64,000 bases of DNA from Onchocerca volvulus (Eukaryota > Nematoda > Chromadorea > Rhabditida > Onchocercidae): the NCBI GenBank assembly GCA_000499405.2, contig HG738139.1, forward strand, positions 11,246,616 through 11,310,615. Reading direction: 5' to 3'. Below the pieces are notes generated by a model that was given only the letters and a program-made list of their open reading frames with translations, was not told the origin of the DNA and searched no databases. Numbering within the stretch: position 1 is the first letter of the stretch; each line of letters begins with the position of its first letter. The position numbers and the translations under genes are program-made. This document shows positions 41,480 to 54,500 of the stretch, piece after piece.

Positions 41480-44443
41480 TTAAATTATAGAATCTTTCGT
41501 TGAAAAGCTAAGAACGAAACATGCAACCAGTTCATCATATTTGTCATCAAGAAATGTCTGAAATAAAAAAAAGATGGGAAAGAAGATAAAGTATAATTCG
41601 AATGGTATGACTTGAATTTAAATGTTTGAAATTCTAATTTGAATCTTCGAAATTTGAAGAAAAAATAATTTAAATGGTTGAAAATATTCGTTTAATATGG
41701 AAATTTTGACTTCAACTTTAAAAACATCATCCTATCACAAAAGTGAGAGATAAAATTCAAATCCAAAAAAAAAAAAAATTAAAAGTAACATCCAGTTATA
41801 AATTTTTCTGTATTCAAAGAATTTCAAACATAACTTTAATATAGTAACCTAATATTGAACAATTAAGGCTAATAAATTCTATTACCAATGATAAGATTTA
41901 ATTCTATGGATTATTATGTGACAACTTTGATAAATTTATAATATTGCTAATTATAATTAATTCAATAACAATGTTATACAGAATTATTGTTACTTTCGAA
42001 TGAAATAATTTGAATAAGTTTGAAGTAAAAATGAAAACCAAATTTAATATAATAAAAAGCAAAACTTACAATTTCTTTCTTAGATAATCGAATTTTTGTA
42101 ATAACACAGCGTGGCATAAATTCGATTGAACAAGGCAAATTTAATTCATGAACATTGTTAGATGCCCAATTCAGATGCATTTTAGTGCTATCATGAATTA
42201 GACTACCGTAATGAAGCTCACATACTGCATCAACATTACTATGATATGGATTTTCCGTAATTTCTATACCACATAGTTCATATTTGATACATTTCTATAA
42301 TATATATAATTGAAAATATCACGAAAAAAAAAAATTTTTAATGGCATCATAGAAATGAGGCAATTAAATTTTATTTGAACTGTAATTAACTAGAAAGAGT
42401 AATATTTTACCGAAATTTTTACAGTGGGAAAAAAGGACAAATAGGATATTGTATTGAAAACTTGTCAACTATATTCTAAATTATAATTTCGTACTTTTTT
42501 CTTATCCTTGATATTAACAGCAAAAATGAAAAAATATTTAAGAAATTGATAGATTAAGAAATTGAAAGAAAAGGATTGAAAAAAAACTAACACACCAATT
42601 CATATTTGTAAAATTTCTTAGAAACAAATCATCATATTTGAATTAAACGCGATGATCAAAGAAATTCAATTTTGAATATAATAACTAACAATTTAGCTAT
42701 TCAAAATGAAAATTTAAATATAATAAATAGTAGTTGAATTTCAAATGTATTTATTAGTAAATAATTTTTAAATCTGATGATTTTTGACCTCCATATTTTT
42801 TGGTTTTCGATAATTTGTGAAATATTTTTAAATTTATTATAAAATTCTTATAATAATAACCGATTTAGTTGGAATAATTTTGGTGCATGGTATATCCAAC
42901 GTATATAATGAATGTAACGCTATATTACCATGATTATTAAGTTCTAATATAGTATTCAACAACGGTGTTCGATGTTCCTTGAAATAGAGAGCATTTTTGA
43001 AAATCATTTCTGGTAAAAATTCCAACTGTGATCGAGAATTCAAGCGAAATTTTATCAAATCTTGATACTTCCAAAGTTTGTTAGCAGAAAGCTCCGGGAT
43101 TTTCCAATAGTCATGTGACCAAACTGTTAATTCTAAACGACCTCGATTTACTGCTTCAAGAGCTCGCATAATTTCAAGCTACAAAATTTCAGATTTTGAT
43201 ATATCTAGTCAAGATGTTTGTTAAGCAAAAAAAATTCAAATAATTTTTTAAGATATTCAACATTGTTAAATAAATTTTTGCATATTAGATTACTATTACT
43301 ATTATTTAACAGTGAATGGGTTGGAAAATTTTTTTTTACTAGTGTAGAAAAATTTGTCGTAATCTGCAGAACATTAGAAAAAAAAATCACGTAGAAAGTG
43401 ATATTTTATTTTCGTTGACCTTTGAGCCCTGTAAAATTGTTTGTTCTACAAATACATTTATTTTGAAAATATTACACACCTGGAATGTCACATTGAAAGA
43501 TTTGTATGCAAATTGTCTCAATAAACTATTTATTGTGTCAATAGTGATCGGAGTTTTGACTGATTCATCCAATTCCTGCAATATGAAATTTCAAATCATA
43601 AAATGAAGCAAGCAGAAAAGAAATTCACCTTTTGAATAAAAAACTGAGTGAAAAGAAAAATGCGTCAAATTTAAATATTAAAACGATTATTAGTAATATT
43701 CGGTAATACGGTCATTTCTTCACTATGTCAATTATGATGATAAACGAACTTTCGGAAAAAGTTTGCAATAGATAGATTTGCACGAAACTGGCTAATAGAT
43801 CTTTCCATTTCTTTAAATATCAATTTGTTAAAGTTTTTTTTTCACAAAAATTACAACATGAGATCAGTCTTGCTCTTTTCTCCATTTTCTATCTTATGTT
43901 ACTATATCTCTTATCTTCCCATAAAACTTATTAATAGATTAATTAGACTTTTGACTAAAACTTTTCAGACCATTTCTTTCAAACCGTCCTATAGATTTAA
44001 ACGGTTTTCTGATTTCAGATTGTTAATTAAAAGATGTTATTTTAATTATTTCAAAAAATAATCAGAAAAAACAATCAAGAAATTTGCCTTTCTTAGCTAT
44101 TATTTTTCTTTTCGAAGCATTTAACTTTACACTGAGATATTATTTCCATTACATAATATCAAATATTCCAAAAATAGAGAGACTGATAAAAATGTCAATG
44201 GAGTAAGATAAACATAATTATTAGAAGGAAAATAGCTTGAGGATTTCAAAAAAAAAAAAAAAAGAAATTAACATTTCAAAAATGTAAACTTTGAAAATGA
44301 AAGCATTTCTAGATAATAAAAGCAGAAAAAAAAATACATTGAAAAATAACGTAAAAACAATTTACCATATCGATACCAAAACCGGAACCATCAAATTTAG
44401 CAGTGCATAGAACGATCAGAGATAAAAAAATGATCCAAGACAT
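41480..44443 (-). CDS. Secreted Cys-loop receptor ligand-binding domain, no TM region
   Basis: Five in-phase exons: 44443-44366, 43575-43480, 43178-42861, 42294-42070 and 41557-41480 (TAA), giving 264 aa. The N-terminus MSWIIFLSLIVLCTAKF is a clear signal peptide. The pentameric-receptor extracellular fold follows in order: FNVTFQLEIM, GRLELTVWSHDYWKIPEL (the W..D..L element), QLEFLPEMIFKNA (the WlPDi.f.NA element), HGNIALHSLYTLDIPC, then CELHYGSLI after the Cys-loop and DELVACFVLS as the last beta strand. The frame stops 9 codons later, before any membrane segment. The Cys-loop is enlarged: 32 residues separate the outer cysteines instead of 13, with two extra Cys, and the central FPxD reads NPYHSNVD. 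It could be a soluble binding protein, or a receptor truncated by the retroelement at 41 kb, or TM exons may have been missed. Confidence 0.7.
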
Positions 44444-45490
44444 ATTTTGTTGCTACACTCACCAAGTTAAGTGTTAGAAATGAAAAGAGATTGGATTTCT
44501 TGTTGCTAAAAAAAAAATCATTTAAAAAAAAAAAAAAAAAAAGATTTTATTTCATATTTCTCTTATACTATTTATTCATTGGAATTTTCTTCATTTTAAA
44601 TTTTTTGTTAGTATTGGAATAAAATGGATCGAAATTTTTCATCATTTAATTCCGAAAATTTATTTTAACATGAAATTAGCAATAAATTTGAAGAAAAAAA
44701 AAAACAAACGATAAGTGAATGAATTGGAAATCATATACTTGTTTTTTTTGCGATTATAACAAAATACATTTGTTATCATATTCCATTCCTTGCAGAGATA
44801 TCAGAAATTATATCGATATAATTACCGAAAAAATTATAAAATGAGAAAGATTATAGTCTTATAAATCATTATTAGTTACTAATTGATGCATGCTTATTTT
44901 TTGCATCATTTTTTCATATGACTTATTTACAAATGGTATTTTTGAATATTGATGAAATAAATGGATTTCCATTCTATTTCCATAATTTTCTGAATATCTA
45001 ATTATTCCCTTTTTTTAATTAAAAACAATTTTTAAAAGCTTTTTATTCCTGATTTGGTAGTTTTGTTGGAAAAAGTATTTGTTGGATGCGGTTGTTTCAG
45101 TAGTGTGTGAGTTTATTTATCTTGAAATAGTAGAGTTAATTTACTCATTTATTTTAGAATTCCAAACATTGCCAAAAGATTATTGCGTAGTAATCTGCGA
45201 AATTATTCTGTTTCTTATCTGAAAATTAAAAAAATTGATGAAAATGTTATTTAAAATGAAAAATTGAACTAGAAATGTACTGGAAGTTCAATTTTTTTAA
45301 CTAATTAGTATATTCAATAATAAATAATTATTGATCGAAATGATTAATCCGCCAATTTTCATCAATACAGTTGATATTAGCTTAAATTGCAATGTTAATA
45401 AATAAAAATAATTAAGACTAAATTATCCTGTTAAAATAGAAAAAAATGAACTAATTAAAACGCAAATCTTTTCACTGAAGTGATCTCGAA
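44444..45490. other. Divergent promoter region
   Basis: About 1 kb between the head-to-head receptor-domain and kinase genes. It has only poly-A/T runs and no identifiable elements. Confidence 0.5.
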
Positions 45491-48400
45491 ATGAGTATGG
45501 ACGATAAGGTATCACCAATATTGCAACCAGGACAAACTTTTGCTCATCGTGATGGAAAATACAAAGTACTGAAACAAATTTGGTTTGGACCATTTAGTGA
45601 AGTATTGATTGTTAAAGAAAGAGATGGTAATGGACGATTTGCAATGAAAATTGAAAAAACCAAAGATCCACAAAAGTATAGCTTCATAACAATTTGATCC
45701 GATCAGTGTAAAAGTCTAAAAGATAAAAAACAAAACTTTAACTCATTTTTAAAAATATTCCGATCGAATTTTGGTGATTTTTTCTGCTTATATTATTTTA
45801 ATAAGATGGATGCAAGTATACAGAAATAAATAAATAAAGAAGAGAAGAAAAGAAAAAATTGACGAATATTTTAATTCGATAACTTTAGTACTAAAGCAAA
45901 GCATATATGATAAGTAAGAAAATATCCATTACTATAAGCTCATATCACTTGGCTCTTGGCTATTTCTCGAATTAGTACTTGTAGATTAAGATACCTCTAA
46001 AGCAAGAAATTAATCATCTACCATTTAAATATAAATTCGATTTCATGCAGTAGGAAAAAATATTATCATGCGATGACAGATAATAAAAGTTGCAAGGGTT
46101 GAAGTTCAAGCAGTAAAAGTTAAAGTTAAGACAAACAATTGATTTATTACTTATTATAGGCGATAAACGCTCCACAATCAATAGTATGAGAATCAGGTTT
46201 TCGTAATACAGAATAAATAATTATTGATAATCAATGCTTAACAATTGATAATATATTATAATTAATCAGAGAGGAAATTTTTGACGCTTTCAGATCAGTA
46301 CTAAAATTGGATGTTTTTGTTTTACGTGAATTTAAAAAAATTAAAGCGGTCGGCTTCCCACAATTAATTGCCCAAGGACGTACTAATCAAATCAAATACG
46401 TCATTATGCAACTTCTTGGTCCAGATTTGGGTAAATTGCGTCGTTGCTTCAAGGACAAAAAGTAATAATTTTTTTAAAAAATTGAAATTAAAATTATAAA
46501 AATCAATTTAACCTAAGAAATCGAAAATTATTATTAAAATGTAAAATTTAAATGAAATTTAGATTCAGTTTAACAACGGCACTTCGCCTCAGCATCCAAA
46601 CATTGGATCGAATTGAAACATTACATAATACGGGTTGGCTTTCACGTGATATCAAAGCAAATAATTTTGCGATCGGTTTAAAAAATGATAATCAAACAGT
46701 TTATATTTTTGATTTTGGATTCGCCAGACGTTTCAGGTAAGATAAATGAGAGGTAAAGAGTGAATGATTATCACGTATCACGTATTTTTGTTTTTAAAAT
46801 TTCAAAACTTCTCTATGCATTTATCATGAAAATTCGAACATATGCATCTTTATTCATGAAAGTTACTTTTTCAAGAAATATACCTTAACTTAATAGAAAT
46901 ATCATTATCATTAAATACGAATTAAATCAATCAATTAATTTGACATTATTTGAACGAAAAAAAAAAAAGAAAAAATGTCAGCAAATTTTGTAAATTTCAA
47001 TTATAATATAAATTTTACACTAAATTTAACAATTAAATTAATTAATAATTTATTAGATATAATTTAAGAGACAAAGAAGGTAAATTTTATCCGCCACGAA
47101 GTTCAGCCGCTCTTATGGGATCTATTTATTACTCATCGTTAGCAGCTCATGCATTCAAAGATCAATGTCGAAGAGATGATATTGAATCCTGGTTTTATAT
47201 GGTTTGTGAATTTATTAAAGGTAAATCAATATTTGAATTTCCGCATATCATTCTTTTTTTTTTTTTCATTTGAATAAACAATGATAGAATGATATTTTAG
47301 AAGTATACGTGTACTATCCATGTCATTGAGGTATTTTTCCTATTAGTTTCAGTTGTCTGTAAGTTCACTTAAGTATTCAAATAAATCGATTTAATTTTTA
47401 TTAAGTATAAAATATATCCTAATATTTTATCATTTATCTCTTTAAGGTGATTATTTCATATAATAATACATTTAATACGCTTAAAACTTTGCGATTTAAC
47501 TTTATAAGGTAATTATCCTAAGACAAAAAATCGATGAACATTTCTTTAAATGATAGTATTAGTAGTAATCATCATGTCAAATATTTGCTCATCAATTTTA
47601 TCACTTAGCAACAGTAATATAAAACTGATCTTTCCTTCCATATCACTATAATAAAACTGTAATGACGAAACTTATAAAGCTGAGATCAAAGACTATAAAA
47701 GTCTGATATTTCATAAAAATTATTCAGGTCCACTTCCATGGGCAAATGCAGATGCTCGAGAAGATTATTTATTGATTGGTGAATGGAAGCGTTATGCAAG
47801 ATATAGCGGGCGATATGAGTTACTTAAAGATGTACCGGAAGAATTTGATAAAATACTGGAAATGATCGATAATACCAAGTAAAGTATTGGAATAAAAGAT
47901 TTATTAATCTAATTTATCAAAAAAATAAAAAAAAAAAGAAAAGGAAAGAAAATAATTGCTACAATTTATTTTTGAGTGATTAAATTATCCATAACTTATC
48001 ACTATCTAATAATATACTTGAGAATAGATATTATATGAAAACGAACAGCATTAATAATAAATATTATAAATTGATCAAATCATACTAACGTGCTTTAGTT
48101 AATAAAATTAAGTACTGAACAACTGAAAAAGAAAATGGTATTTTTTTTTTCGATTTAAAAAGCATTATATTTTTGATTTTTCTACTTTTAGATATTAATA
48201 TTTAAAATTTGTAATTTACAGATATTTTGAACAACCGGATTATCGGACAATTCGTAGATTTATCAATGATATTTTTATCAGATTAAAGGTAAACATTTTG
48301 ATATTATGGGAAAGAAATTTTTTTTAATCAAAAAATTTTTAAATTCGTTACTTTTTTATTAAAATACTTGCAATATTTGGGTAACAAAAAAATTCTAAAA

Positions 48401-48955
48401 TATTTTTGCAAAATGATACATTAAAATGAAAAATTAGTATTGACGCATTCTAATCAGAAAGTCATTACAAATTTCTTTCAATTAACAAAACAATTTAATT
48501 CATTATTTATCAAATTTGAATTCACTGCTCATAAATCTTAAGATTGTAAATCTTAAGATTAAAATTTAAATAATTTTTTCCTTCTTATATGCGCTGAATT
48601 GTTTCCTGATGATTTAAGTCGTAATTGATTTATATTTCTGGATTCTTTTCTAATAATGAAATAACTAACCTTTGATTAAATTTATTCTTTGATTTTAATT
48701 AATAATATTGAAGTAATGAAGAGTTGGATACTAATTTTCAAGAAAAAAAAAAACTTAGTTTTCATTTTATTTTCTTGTTTATTGCTTTAAATCTTATTTT
48801 TTAAGCTTAATCATAATACACCATTTGAATGGCAAACAAATCCAAATCTTATTCAAAAAGCATACGTGATCGGTGATCAGGGTCAATCATGTTTTGTTAG
48901 CTATCGTCTACGAGAACTGAGCAGAAAACCAGATGATTTAACTTTTTTATTATGA
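45491..48955 (+). CDS. Worm-type tau-tubulin/CK1-family protein kinase
   Basis: Seven exons: 45491-45675, 46294-46461, 46563-46736, 47057-47220, 47728-47878, 48222-48288 and 48806-48955 (TGA), giving 352 aa with perfect phase. It consists of little more than one kinase domain. The ATP lysine is in FAMKIEK. The hinge region is YVIMQLLGPDLGKLR (typical CK1/TTBK LLGPSL). The catalytic loop is WLSRDIKANNFAIG, with DFGFARR, PPRSSAALMGSIYYSSLAAH and RRDDIESWFYMVCEF, all hallmarks of the TTBK branch. Odd points: the HRD histidine is Ser, the following Pro is Ala, and the glycine loop is degraded (WFGPFSEV). Lys, the HRD Asp and the DFG Asp remain, so activity is possible. Nematodes carry many such kinases, often germline or sperm expressed; that role is inferred only. 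Confidence 0.88.
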
Positions 48956-50315
48956 ATTATATCATATCATAATCTATTCAGTTATTTCCAGTCTTATTGA
49001 AGTTTCCTTCTATCACAAAATTTCTTCTTAAACTATTCTAAGAATGTTTAATGATGTATTTAATGATGTACAGATAAGCAGTTGCATGAATTAGAAAAAA
49101 GTAATATTCTGAGGATGCAGACAGTTGTAATATTTCTAAATTCTATTTGATAATTGAAAATAAATTTTTTCAGACATATGGAATTATGATAGGTATCTTT
49201 TATAAAAAATACAAAAAATTCGTTAAATTGTTTGAAATTTCTAAATTTTCTATGTTTTACTTTTTTTAATATGCTTTATTCTCTCCCTTTCTTTTTTTTT
49301 GTTTTTTCGAAAGAAGAAAATTACAAAATTGATATCAATCATTGTAAGTATTTAAAGCTGTTAGATATTGAAAAATTGATTAAATTTTGAGGAAATAAAT
49401 CTTTCCATTCTTCATTTTATTTCACTGATTATTTCATAAAATGCACTTTTTGGGCATTTCATTATTGATTTGCAAAAATTTTTCATCGCTGTTTTATCGT
49501 TTGCTTCCAAACTGAAAACTTTTGCTAAAAATCACATAAAAAAAAAAAAACAAAAAAAAATTGTTATAATAACATCGACAAGATGGAAAAAGTTGCTAGC
49601 AATAATTAATATTTCTTCGTCGGCTTATTATAGTTACAAATTTAATTTTACAATAATCTCACAACAAGGAATGGAAGTTTTATTTCAACTCCTAAAAAAT
49701 CTTATTAAGAAATTAATAATTAGAAGATAGAATATCAGATGAATACTTTTTCAAATCCATAATTTTTTTTATAAGTTAATTGTGACTTGCATTTTCGATT
49801 TATATGAAGTAAGATATTTCTCTATTACAACTTTTTCTAACCTAACATTAGTGTCAATCAGTTTTTTAATAATTTAGCTCAAATACAATTTATTGGTATT
49901 ACTACTGCTATTAAAGCACGATACTATGCTAATACTACCAGAATACTTGAATTAGTAAATTAAAATAAGTTTAATTTAAATCATCATCTAAATATTATTC
50001 TATCGTCTTTCATGTAGATGTTAATTAAATTGCTATTAAAATTTTGTTGATTGAAAAGTTACATAGTTTTATATTTGTGGATGATACGATAAGTTGTTTT
50101 ATCAATCGATGATAAATTGTTGCGAATAAAATTATTCGAAAAATATTCGAAAATTTATATAAGTTATATTTATGAATGCACGACAAGTTGTTTTAACAAT
50201 CAACAATATTTTACAATTGTATATAAATATGAGAAAAGATGTTAGTAAATACGAAGAAACCCACTCAATATTGGAAGAAATATGTGATCGTTATGATATT
50301 ATTTATCACTGATAA
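48956..50315. other. Intergenic, no gene seen
   Basis: 3' flank of the kinase gene and AT-rich spacer. The open frame at 49,470-49,730 is low-complexity and has no splice or codon support. Confidence 0.5.
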
Positions 50316-50390
50316 CTTGATAAATGTGCTGATCTGCTTTGGCGTGCACCGGGAATTTATCCAAGAGAAGATAAGTCTAGTCCTCATCCG
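50316..50390 (+). pseudogene. Relic exon resembling receptor guanylyl cyclase kinase-homology domain
   Basis: A 25-codon stretch reading LDKCADLLWRAPG and ending at a GTAAAA donor. The KxADLLWxAPE motif is characteristic of the kinase-homology domain of receptor guanylyl cyclases (gcy genes), just before the segment leading to the cyclase. An in-frame TAA stands directly before it, no acceptor is visible and no partner exons were found. I read it as a fragment of a lost or shuffled exon. Chance resemblance over so few residues cannot be ruled out. Confidence 0.4.
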
Positions 50391-50883
50391 GTAAAACAAT
50401 ATAATGATCTCATCTTCCCAATGATCTCATTCATCTTCTCTTTCTCTATCCTTGTGAAGTAATACCATAACTTCACATCATCTTTCCAATCGATGCTGCA
50501 TTCAACCGCGAATTTTTTAAATTCGATCAATCAATGCTGTTTAAAAATTGGATATAAGATACATCCAAGTAATATGCTCAACCCGTTATTTCTTCTAATA
50601 TTAGAACGATTCTTACCAAATACATTTGCCTTTCCTTTTTCTTCATATAATGCCTGAAATATTCATACTTTTTAATTTAATAGTTTTGAACAAAATTGAA
50701 TGCTAACTAAAAATGTCTGTAGATTGTTTACTGAAATGAAATCTTGTTGGTAAGACCTAATCAAACATAATAACTAGTCCATAATGAGCTGCGAAACTTC
50801 CCTTCTAACTAATTTCTTATCCAAAATTTCCAATTTTATAAATATAAATATTAATGCTACCATCACTATTTTTTTTGTCACCA

Positions 50884-51010
50884 GCTGGACCCGGCCACGC
50901 TTCGCATAGCCGATCTCGATTAGTCTGAAAGTTTCCAAACATGCGCCTATTCGAATACAACGTTGTGTCGAAATTTCAAATCAGTCGGTGAAGAACTTAA
51001 AACATTGTGT
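50884..51010. repeat. Possible dispersed repeat fragment
   Basis: An abrupt GC-richer stretch starting CTGGACCCGGCCACGCTTCG and running into GTGTCGAAATTTCAAATCAG with TCGGTGAAGAACTT after it. It has no coding frame. The composition jump and these phrases look like a mobile or dispersed repeat, but no second copy is in the window. Confidence 0.35.
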
Positions 51011-51539
51011 AAAAATGAACAATGCAGAAAGTAGGCGTGATCAATAAATTTATTCCGCTCACTTAGTTTTACTGTTACAGGTGTGAGAGGTAAAAAAAGT
51101 AGATATATTTGTTTAAAACATGCATCTTCAAAGCGAACTTGTAACTTTGTATGAAGAGCCACAAAAAACACTTTTAATTTTATTTATATGGATAGAAGAA
51201 TATTATTTTTGGAAAAAAAAATTCTATAATTTCATTAATTGTAGAATAAAGTAATACTACTTCCGTTTTATGACTATTTATATATTTTTTTAAAATACCA
51301 TTCTGACTATTTCTAAATTTATGCATTCTTTCATTAAAAAATTTTTTTCGTCTATTTTTCAATCTTAATAGTATATATAGCCCAGAATTCTACTGTTATC
51401 GTTTCAAAAAGTTATTTTATTTTGATATAATACAATATCATTCTATGAAAAATTTTATTAAGCAAAATTCATGCATACAAATATATTCTATCACAGGTAT
51501 AAAAAAAAGAATGTAAACAAATGAAATTCTCTACAAATT

Positions 51540-54500
51540 TCACTCATGATAACTACAACTTCGAAAATTTAACAAATGTTTAAAATTTTGATTTTTAGAT
51601 GTTTTTTTAAGTTTTTCCTTATTATCGAACCATTCATTTCCCAAGTTATTCATTTTTTTCTTTCTTTTACAAAAATTTAAAGGAGTGAAAAACAAATACC
51701 CATTTTGTGTTTGATAACAAAAAAGGAGTGTCTTCTTTTCACTGAATTCCAAACGAACCAATTGGATACATTATTACTACATCGTCACCTGGATATTAAC
51801 ACTACATCGTCCACACGCTCCGCTAAACCATTTACCATTTCTTTGGTTATTTCCCGAGCTAACCTGCGAAAAAAGCTAATAAATTTATCTTCTAAATTAT
51901 AAAAATTAGATTAAAAGAATCAGAAATTTCAAAGTTGAAATATATTAACATCATATTTCTTACTATGTAATAACCTGGACAGTAGAAAGATATGGGAAAT
52001 TTATTAATAAACGTTCTCCTCTATTTTTTGTTTTTTCTATTTTTTGCTTTTTCTTTAATCTAATCTCTCTCTAATATATGATCTTAGTTGATTCTTATTT
52101 TTATATTTTCCATAATTTCTGATCTTAGATAAGAATTCCAATAAAAGGTTCTGTTTTCAAAGTTTTATCTGAAGTATCATTTGGACATAAGACAACAAAA
52201 TAATTAAAAAACATAATATACCGATGAACTGTTTCTTCTTGAATATTTCTTTGTGCTGTATGTTTCGAGAATCTCTGCTTTGCAGGTGAAAGTGACGCTG
52301 TAGCCTGACGTGATTGCATCAATCGACGTTTTTCCTAAAAAGATAAGGCGTATTGAAAACCAGTTGATTGATGAATTATCATGTAGCTTATCATTATATA
52401 ATCTAGTTGTGCCATACACGAATCTTTCGTTGGCATAATTACGTTCTGACTTTCTTATCTATCAAATATAATAGAAACAATTCCTTAATGCTAAAGATTT
52501 AAAATGGTTTGAAATAAAATAAGATCCAGCTTTTCAATAACTTTTATAATGTAGGGATCTTTTGCTAATGAATGACTTACGTGAAGATCATGTGGTAATA
52601 AATATCCTGGACTACGTAAAGTTTTTTCAACTTCACGGAAAGTTACAGCAGACTTTGGTCTATACAGAGTGCGTCGTAATGGACTGTTTTCATTAATTTT
52701 TCGTTTCATTACTTTTTTCGTTTCATATTTCTCTTTGATTCTTGCTGCAATCATCTACAAAAAATAAAAAAAATATAAGTAATTATGAGAACCTCTTCCA
52801 ATTTTCATGCTAAAATTTTTGATCATTGAAATCAATGTAAGTCCTGCTTACGTATAAAGCATCGGAAATTCACAGGTACAATAAAATAGGCATTTCTCAA
52901 CATTTCTCGTCGGATGCTATTAAGCTGCCAAAAATTAATAAAACAATGTAACCAGGAGTATATTATGGAATTAAGTGTAAGTTCAAATTATGTTGCTTTA
53001 AAACCATGAATGGAGCTAATAACATACACTATTTTTGCTAATACTGAAGAGCAACAAATTGTGATATTAAGTATTATTAAGTTTATTAAAGCAAGCAAAA
53101 CCTCATTTAAATGTCGTACAACAACATCATGAAAGATATTTATGGCCTTTTGAAGTTGTTCAAATTTTGAGATAAAATTCTTTTCATGCATCGAGCAAAA
53201 TTCTTCGAAACGATACAACAAGTCACATAGGCAGCTGGCGAAGAATGCACAGTTGGCAATTTGAAATGGACTAAAAGTCAAACATTTTGAAAATTCGATT
53301 TTCATGAAAAATCCTGATCAACTGATTTCTTTTAATTAAGATCAAAAAGTTGATTTCAAGCAAATTTTTAAAATTTTTTCTAATAGTGAAACTGTTGGAT
53401 TTTTCGATATTCATTTTCATCACTATTAATTGTATTTACCGTTTATTCAAACTACAATTTTTGCGTTTTACTGAAACTCTCCTATCCATGCATAACAATC
53501 AATAATTCAAAGATAAAAGTAATCACTACTGATTAATATGTTAGTTCTTATCAAAAATCTAACAATTAAAAACTTTGAAGAATACAAGATAAAAATAATA
53601 CTGACCAACGCAATATCAAATGAAAAGAAAAAAAAAAAACTTTTCGTAATAATAACTAACGTTGAAATTCTGGCAGCAAAACAACGCAGGAGTGTGTAAA
53701 GACGTCTAACAAATTGTTCAAAACGTGGCAGTTGAAAGCGATCGGAATTCAGGAATAGTTCCAGCTGTAGTCGAGTGGAAAATAATGCGGAAGCATCACG
53801 ATTTACATTAGCACCAATATCACAGAATGCAAGATTTGCTAAAATATGATGTCAATAATCCGTAATATAATTATGATATGAACGGTTCATTCGATATTTT
53901 CTAAGCACCTACTCCACGTTTTTACTTACTTCTTTTTTGTTTATTTGTTCAAGAAAACGTGAATATGTTTGATCAAAACTATTTCAGTGATAGATAAATG
54001 CATAGCATTTAAAAGATATAATTTCAGCATTTTAGAAATAGACGAAAGAGCAGAATGTAACAATTGTGTGTATCTCTAAGATAGCACAGAATACTTATTT
54101 CAATAAGCATTTTTTCGTTTTAAACTTTTTAAGCAATTTTATACGAGCAGAAATAAACAATTACAAAAGATATTTTAATTTTAATCATTAAAGCATAACT
54201 TATCATGTCCTAATCATAATCACTAATCATTATCATTAACATTTACTTACAGCTTTTGATGAATAATTCCGCAATAAGCTTCAGATGGCATATCAATAAA
54301 TCGATATTTTGGTGGATAATCGCACGTCGACAATTTGTTGATGATTGAAATTCCAGATTTTGTGTGATTAACTGTTGTCCACAAGCAGTAGTATCAGTTG
54401 ATCCTGCATTATTTAATATTTCTTTTACCGTACTATCAATAATATATTTCTGGAAGGAACGATTAGCTAACAGTTTCTTGAGAATTTGTTGCGCAGTAAT

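Noticed and set aside
51705..51902. 65-aa plus-strand frame
   Set aside because: Antisense to the last two exons of the unrecognised gene.
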